Origin: Tidjanibacter sp.
Lineage (GTDB): Bacteria; Bacteroidota; Bacteroidia; Bacteroidales; Rikenellaceae
Reading direction: 5' to 3'
Length of the DNA stretch: 64,000 bases
Assembly (NCBI GenBank): GCA_017631375.1
Contig: JAGBTK010000030.1
Location: 50,263 to 114,262, forward strand
The notes beneath the pieces were generated by a model. It was not told the origin of the DNA. It made no database searches and was given only the letters and a program-made list of their open reading frames with translations. This document shows, piece by piece, positions 61,093 through 64,000 of the stretch (its first letter is position 1; every line of letters starts with the position of its first letter). A program made the position numbers and the translations under genes.

Positions 61093-62451
61093 ATGAAACG
61101 TTTATTGATGGCGGTAGCAGCAGTATTGGTAATGGCTGCTCCCTCGTATGCCCAGATGGGTGGCTTCGGAATGCCCGGTAATGTACAGAAAGTTAATGTA
61201 GATACCGAAGGTGTGATGAAGAAGATTACCAAAGCAGAGAAGGATATGGCAAAGAAGGCAACCAAATCCTCGACTTGGATCAACTACGGTAAGGCAATGT
61301 TGGAGGCTCATACTGTTTATTCGAAGAACGTTTATGATGGTCTGAATACTATGAGTGCTTCGGTGATGTTTGGTGAGCCTACTTCGCAGGAGGAGGTTGT
61401 TGTAGGTGGCGCACCTATGGTAAAAATTACCTATACTCCCGAGTTTGTTGCTTACGCAGATGCTAATGGCAACATCTCTGGTTGGGAGTTCCCCGTAGAG
61501 CTTGTTCCCGGTGCTCTTGACAAGGCTATCGAGGCTTACAACAAGGCTATGGAGCTTGATCCTAAGGCTATGATGACCGTTATGGGTGGTCTGAGCAGCA
61601 TTACTGATGCTCTGTTGAAGGATGCAGGTAACGCTTACGGTGCTGGTTTGTACAACAAGGCTGGTGATCTTTTCAAGAAGGCTTATGATGTATCGGACTC
61701 GCCTGCAATGCTTAACCTGAACTTCGCTGCTCTCTACAACGCAGGTTTGTCGTACTTCTTTGGCGAGAGCTATGAGGCTGCACACAGCGCATTCAAGGGT
61801 GCTGCTGAGGGTGGCTTTGAGCAGGATGGTGACGCTTACTACTTCCAGTATCAGGCCCTGAAAGAGGTTGCATCTGCAGAGGATGAGGTTAACGAGGAGG
61901 TATTGGCACCTGCAAAGGATATGTTGATGGCTGGTTTCGAGAAGTATCCCGAGAACGCTAAGATTATCGAGTGCCTTACCGACTACTATGTAAGTATGGG
62001 CGAGGATCCCGCAGCTGTTATTCCTATGGTAGAGGAGGCTATTGCTAAGGATCCCACTAATCCTTCGTTGTGGAACGGTCTGGGTCGTATCCAGAACGGT
62101 CAGGGTGATATCGACGGTGCTTTGGAGAGCTTCATCAAGGTTGCTGAGTTGCTTCCCGAGAACGATGGCGCACAGTACAGTGTTGGTTACCTCTACATCA
62201 GCAAGGCTGACAAGATGTTCCGCGACGCTAACGCTAAGACCTATTCGGGTCAGGCTGAGTACGACGCTGCTCTGAAGGAGGTTAACCAGGTTTACGCTAA
62301 GTCGATCGAGCCTCTGGAGAAGGCACACGCCCTCAACCCCACCGATAAGGCTTATGTTGAGTACCTGCGTAGTGTATGCTTCCGTCTCCGCGATATGGAG
62401 GGTATGATGGACAAGTATAACAAGTACAACGAGTTGCTCAAGACCATGTAA
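61093..62451 (+). CDS. Exported TPR-repeat protein
   Basis: A 452-residue protein with a signal peptide (MKRLLMAVAAVLVMAAPSYAQ). The mature part is helical with several TPR-like units: KAIEAYNKAMELDPKAM near 142-158, a unit near 215-260 (LYNAGLSYFFGESYEAAHSAFKGAAEGGF), and NGLGRIQNGQGDIDGALESFIKVAELLP near 331-358, with a last unit at SIEPLEKAHALNPTDKAY. It is probably a periplasmic or surface scaffold. Function is unknown. Ala/Gly-rich and highly Lys/Glu-biased, with codon use typical of strongly expressed genes here. Confidence 0.87.
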   Translation: MKRLLMAVAAVLVMAAPSYAQMGGFGMPGNVQKVNVDTEGVMKKITKAEKDMAKKATKSSTWINYGKAMLEAHTVYSKNVYDGLNTMSASVMFGEPTSQEEVVVGGAPMVKITYTPEFVAYADANGNISGWEFPVELVPGALDKAIEAYNKAMELDPKAMMTVMGGLSSITDALLKDAGNAYGAGLYNKAGDLFKKAYDVSDSPAMLNLNFAALYNAGLSYFFGESYEAAHSAFKGAAEGGFEQDGDAYYFQYQALKEVASAEDEVNEEVLAPAKDMLMAGFEKYPENAKIIECLTDYYVSMGEDPAAVIPMVEEAIAKDPTNPSLWNGLGRIQNGQGDIDGALESFIKVAELLPENDGAQYSVGYLYISKADKMFRDANAKTYSGQAEYDAALKEVNQVYAKSIEPLEKAHALNPTDKAYVEYLRSVCFRLRDMEGMMDKYNKYNELLKTM

Positions 62452-62496
62452 TAAACAGCGTGGTTCTAGGATAACATAAGTTGTCTTAATTAGAGT

Positions 62497-62533
62497 TATA
62501 GCCCGAACTAATTGTTCGGGCTATACTTTTTTT
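62497..62533 (+). terminator. Terminator of the TPR gene
   Basis: TATAGCCCGAAC, loop TAATT, GTTCGGGCTATA, then C and seven T: 12-bp perfect stem. Confidence 0.94.
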
Positions 62534-62608
62534 GTACTTGTGGGAATGGTAGTTGTAAAGTGATGAAGTAGAGAGATGAATAAAAATTTGCTAATGGCGG
62601 GAGTAAAT

Positions 62609-62639
62609 TTTGTAATAAAGCCAACTATCACTAAATTTG
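62609..62639 (+). promoter_or_regulatory. suf operon promoter
   Basis: TTTG at 62609-62612, 19 bases, TAAATTTG at 62632-62639: a full consensus match, 40 bases before the sufB ATG. Confidence 0.8.
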
Positions 62640-62679
62640 TAGGTTCAGAGAGTAGTGCTCTGAATTTTAGGATTGAGAG

Positions 62680-64000
62680 ATGAAAGAGAGTAAAGATATA
62701 ATTAACGACGAACTTTCGGGCGAGTATAAGTATGGTTTTGTGACCGATATTGAGACCGAAACCATTCCTCGCGGACTTAGCGAGGAGGTTGTGAGGTATA
62801 TATCGGCCGCCAAGGAGGAGCCTGAGTGGCTTACCGAGTTCCGACTAAGTGCCTATCGCAGGTGGCTCTCGATGGAGATGCCTGAGTGGGCTCACTTGCG
62901 CATACCGCCTATTGACTATAATGATATTATCTATTATGCTGCGCCTAAGAGTACGGCGAAGTATAAGAGTATGGACGAGGTGGATCCTGCCCTGCTCGAA
63001 ACCTTCGATAAGTTGGGTATTCCACTCGAAGAGCAGAAGGTGTTGGCAGGTGTAGAGGGGGCTCAGATGGCTGTTGATGCTGTTGTGGACTCTGTGTCGG
63101 TTAAGACAACATTCCGCCAGACTTTAGCCGAGAAAGGTATTATCTTCTGCTCTATTAGCGAGGCTGTTAAGGAGTATCCTGAACTTGTGAAGCAGTATCT
63201 CGGCTCGGTGGTGAGCAGTGGAGATAACTACTTTGCTGCGCTCAACTCGGCGGTCTTCTCTGATGGCTCGTTCTGCTATATTCCCAAGGGGGTGCGTTGT
63301 CCTATGGAGCTTAGCACCTATTTCCGTATCAATGCGGCGGGTACCGGCCAGTTTGAGCGTACGCTGATTGTTGCCGATGAGGGTTCCTATGTGAGCTACC
63401 TGGAGGGTTGTACAGCCCCGATGCGTGATGAGAATCAGTTGCACGCAGCAATTGTGGAGATTGTGGTGATGAAGGATGCGGAGGTTAAGTACTCGACAGT
63501 GCAGAATTGGTATCCTGGCGATAAGGAGGGACGAGGTGGTATCTATAACTTCGTGACCAAGAGAGGCTTGTGTAAGGGCGAGAACTCCCGTTTGTCGTGG
63601 ACTCAGGTAGAGACCGGCTCGGCAATCACCTGGAAGTATCCGAGCTGTGTGCTGGCTGGTGATAATAGCGTGGGCGAGTTCTACTCGGTGGCGCTTACCA
63701 ACAACTACCAGCAGGCCGATACGGGTACTAAGATGATACATATTGGCCGTAATACTCGTAGCCGTATTGTGTCGAAGGGTATCTCGGCGGGCAAGAGCGA
63801 GAATAGTTATCGTGGCTTGGTTAAGGTGTTGCCTGGTGCCGAGGGAGCGAGAAACTACTCGCAGTGCGACTCGCTGCTGATTGGCGATAAGTGTGGTGCT
63901 CATACCTTCCCTTATGTCGATGTGCGCAATCGCTCGGCTGTTGTGGAGCACGAGGCTACGACGAGTAAGATTAGCGACGACCAACTCTTCTACTGCAATC
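62680..64000 (+). CDS. sufB: Fe-S cluster assembly scaffold SufB, partial
   Basis: The first 440 codons are present; the gene runs off the right edge (full length is usually about 480). It starts at ATG 62680 ([25 protein letters not shown]). The SufB core is clear: [57 protein letters not shown] and [26 protein letters not shown], followed by the start of the C-terminal active region ([17 protein letters not shown]) with conserved Cys. It is part of the SufBCD complex on which iron-sulfur clusters are built; sufC and sufD should follow. Confidence 0.97.
   Translation, partial: MKESKDIINDELSGEYKYGFVTDIETETIPRGLSEEVVRYISAAKEEPEWLTEFRLSAYRRWLSMEMPEWAHLRIPPIDYNDIIYYAAPKSTAKYKSMDEVDPALLETFDKLGIPLEEQKVLAGVEGAQMAVDAVVDSVSVKTTFRQTLAEKGIIFCSISEAVKEYPELVKQYLGSVVSSGDNYFAALNSAVFSDGSFCYIPKGVRCPMELSTYFRINAAGTGQFERTLIVADEGSYVSYLEGCTAPMRDENQLHAAIVEIVVMKDAEVKYSTVQNWYPGDKEGRGGIYNFVTKRGLCKGENSRLSWTQVETGSAITWKYPSCVLAGDNSVGEFYSVALTNNYQQADTGTKMIHIGRNTRSRIVSKGISAGKSENSYRGLVKVLPGAEGARNYSQCDSLLIGDKCGAHTFPYVDVRNRSAVVEHEATTSKISDDQLFYCN

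Noticed and set aside
61102-62328. A 408-codon minus-strand frame opposite the TPR gene
   Set aside because: Antisense shadow; the plus frame has a signal peptide and TPR units.

Overview
This window is chromosomal DNA from a Bacteroidales bacterium (phylum Bacteroidota), probably a gut member of the Alistipes/Rikenellaceae type. The phylum call rests on the repeated Bacteroidota promoter form (TAnnTTTG at -7, with TTG/TTTG about 19-21 bases upstream), the scarcity of Shine-Dalgarno sites, and gene forms typical of the phylum: MurC-ligase-type MurE with PASTA-tailed PBP, FtsK with a long acidic linker, a ParE-ParC pair, and many SPII lipoproteins. The genus is only a guess. The sequence is mostly housekeeping chromosome. 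There is no phage, insertion sequence or CRISPR array.

Layout. 1-5638 (minus) is part of the dcw division/wall cluster: rsmH, an ftsL-like gene, ftsI-type PBP, murE and truncated mraY. No mraZ precedes it; ispF lies upstream behind a terminator, and a perfect 12-bp inverted repeat sits directly before rsmH. 6367-7803 is pepD. 7874-15014 (minus) is a heavy-metal efflux operon: a small His/Cys-rich exported protein, a lipoprotein adaptor with an extraordinary His tract, an RND pump, a TolC-like channel, and a lipoprotein hydrolase. 15320-16119 holds an ECF sigma factor and a 45-residue ORF. Then come a MATE pump, obgE, a divergent tyrosine phenol-lyase-like enzyme, tRNA-Met, a K+ channel-like protein with a degenerate filter, an SGNH hydrolase and era.

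23385-26106 is a translation operon (rplM, rpsI, rpsB, tsf) with possible structured leaders. dnaE-trxA and aroE-DedA follow on the minus strand. 32061-36831 encodes a conserved protein of unknown function, a 1208-residue secreted M6 metalloprotease and a small lipoprotein. 36959-40738 has a LysM glucosaminidase, a GT9 glycosyltransferase, gcvH and mdh. After mdh lies a roughly 196-bp highly palindromic element with nested hairpins that belongs to no gene; it is the best candidate here for an undescribed element.

41087-47321 contains a SlyD-type isomerase, an unknown small ORF, a GH2-like protein lacking its catalytic residues, a standalone HsdR-N nuclease-like protein, a GNAT acetyltransferase, a ROK regulator and fabD. 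47574-61015 is a plus-strand run: plsC, parE-parC-aroK, murI-ftsK-lolA-like and gyrA. The window ends with a TPR protein and the start of a suf operon (sufB, truncated).

All calls come from reading the sequence; no database search was run. Residue positions were counted by hand and may be off by one or two.
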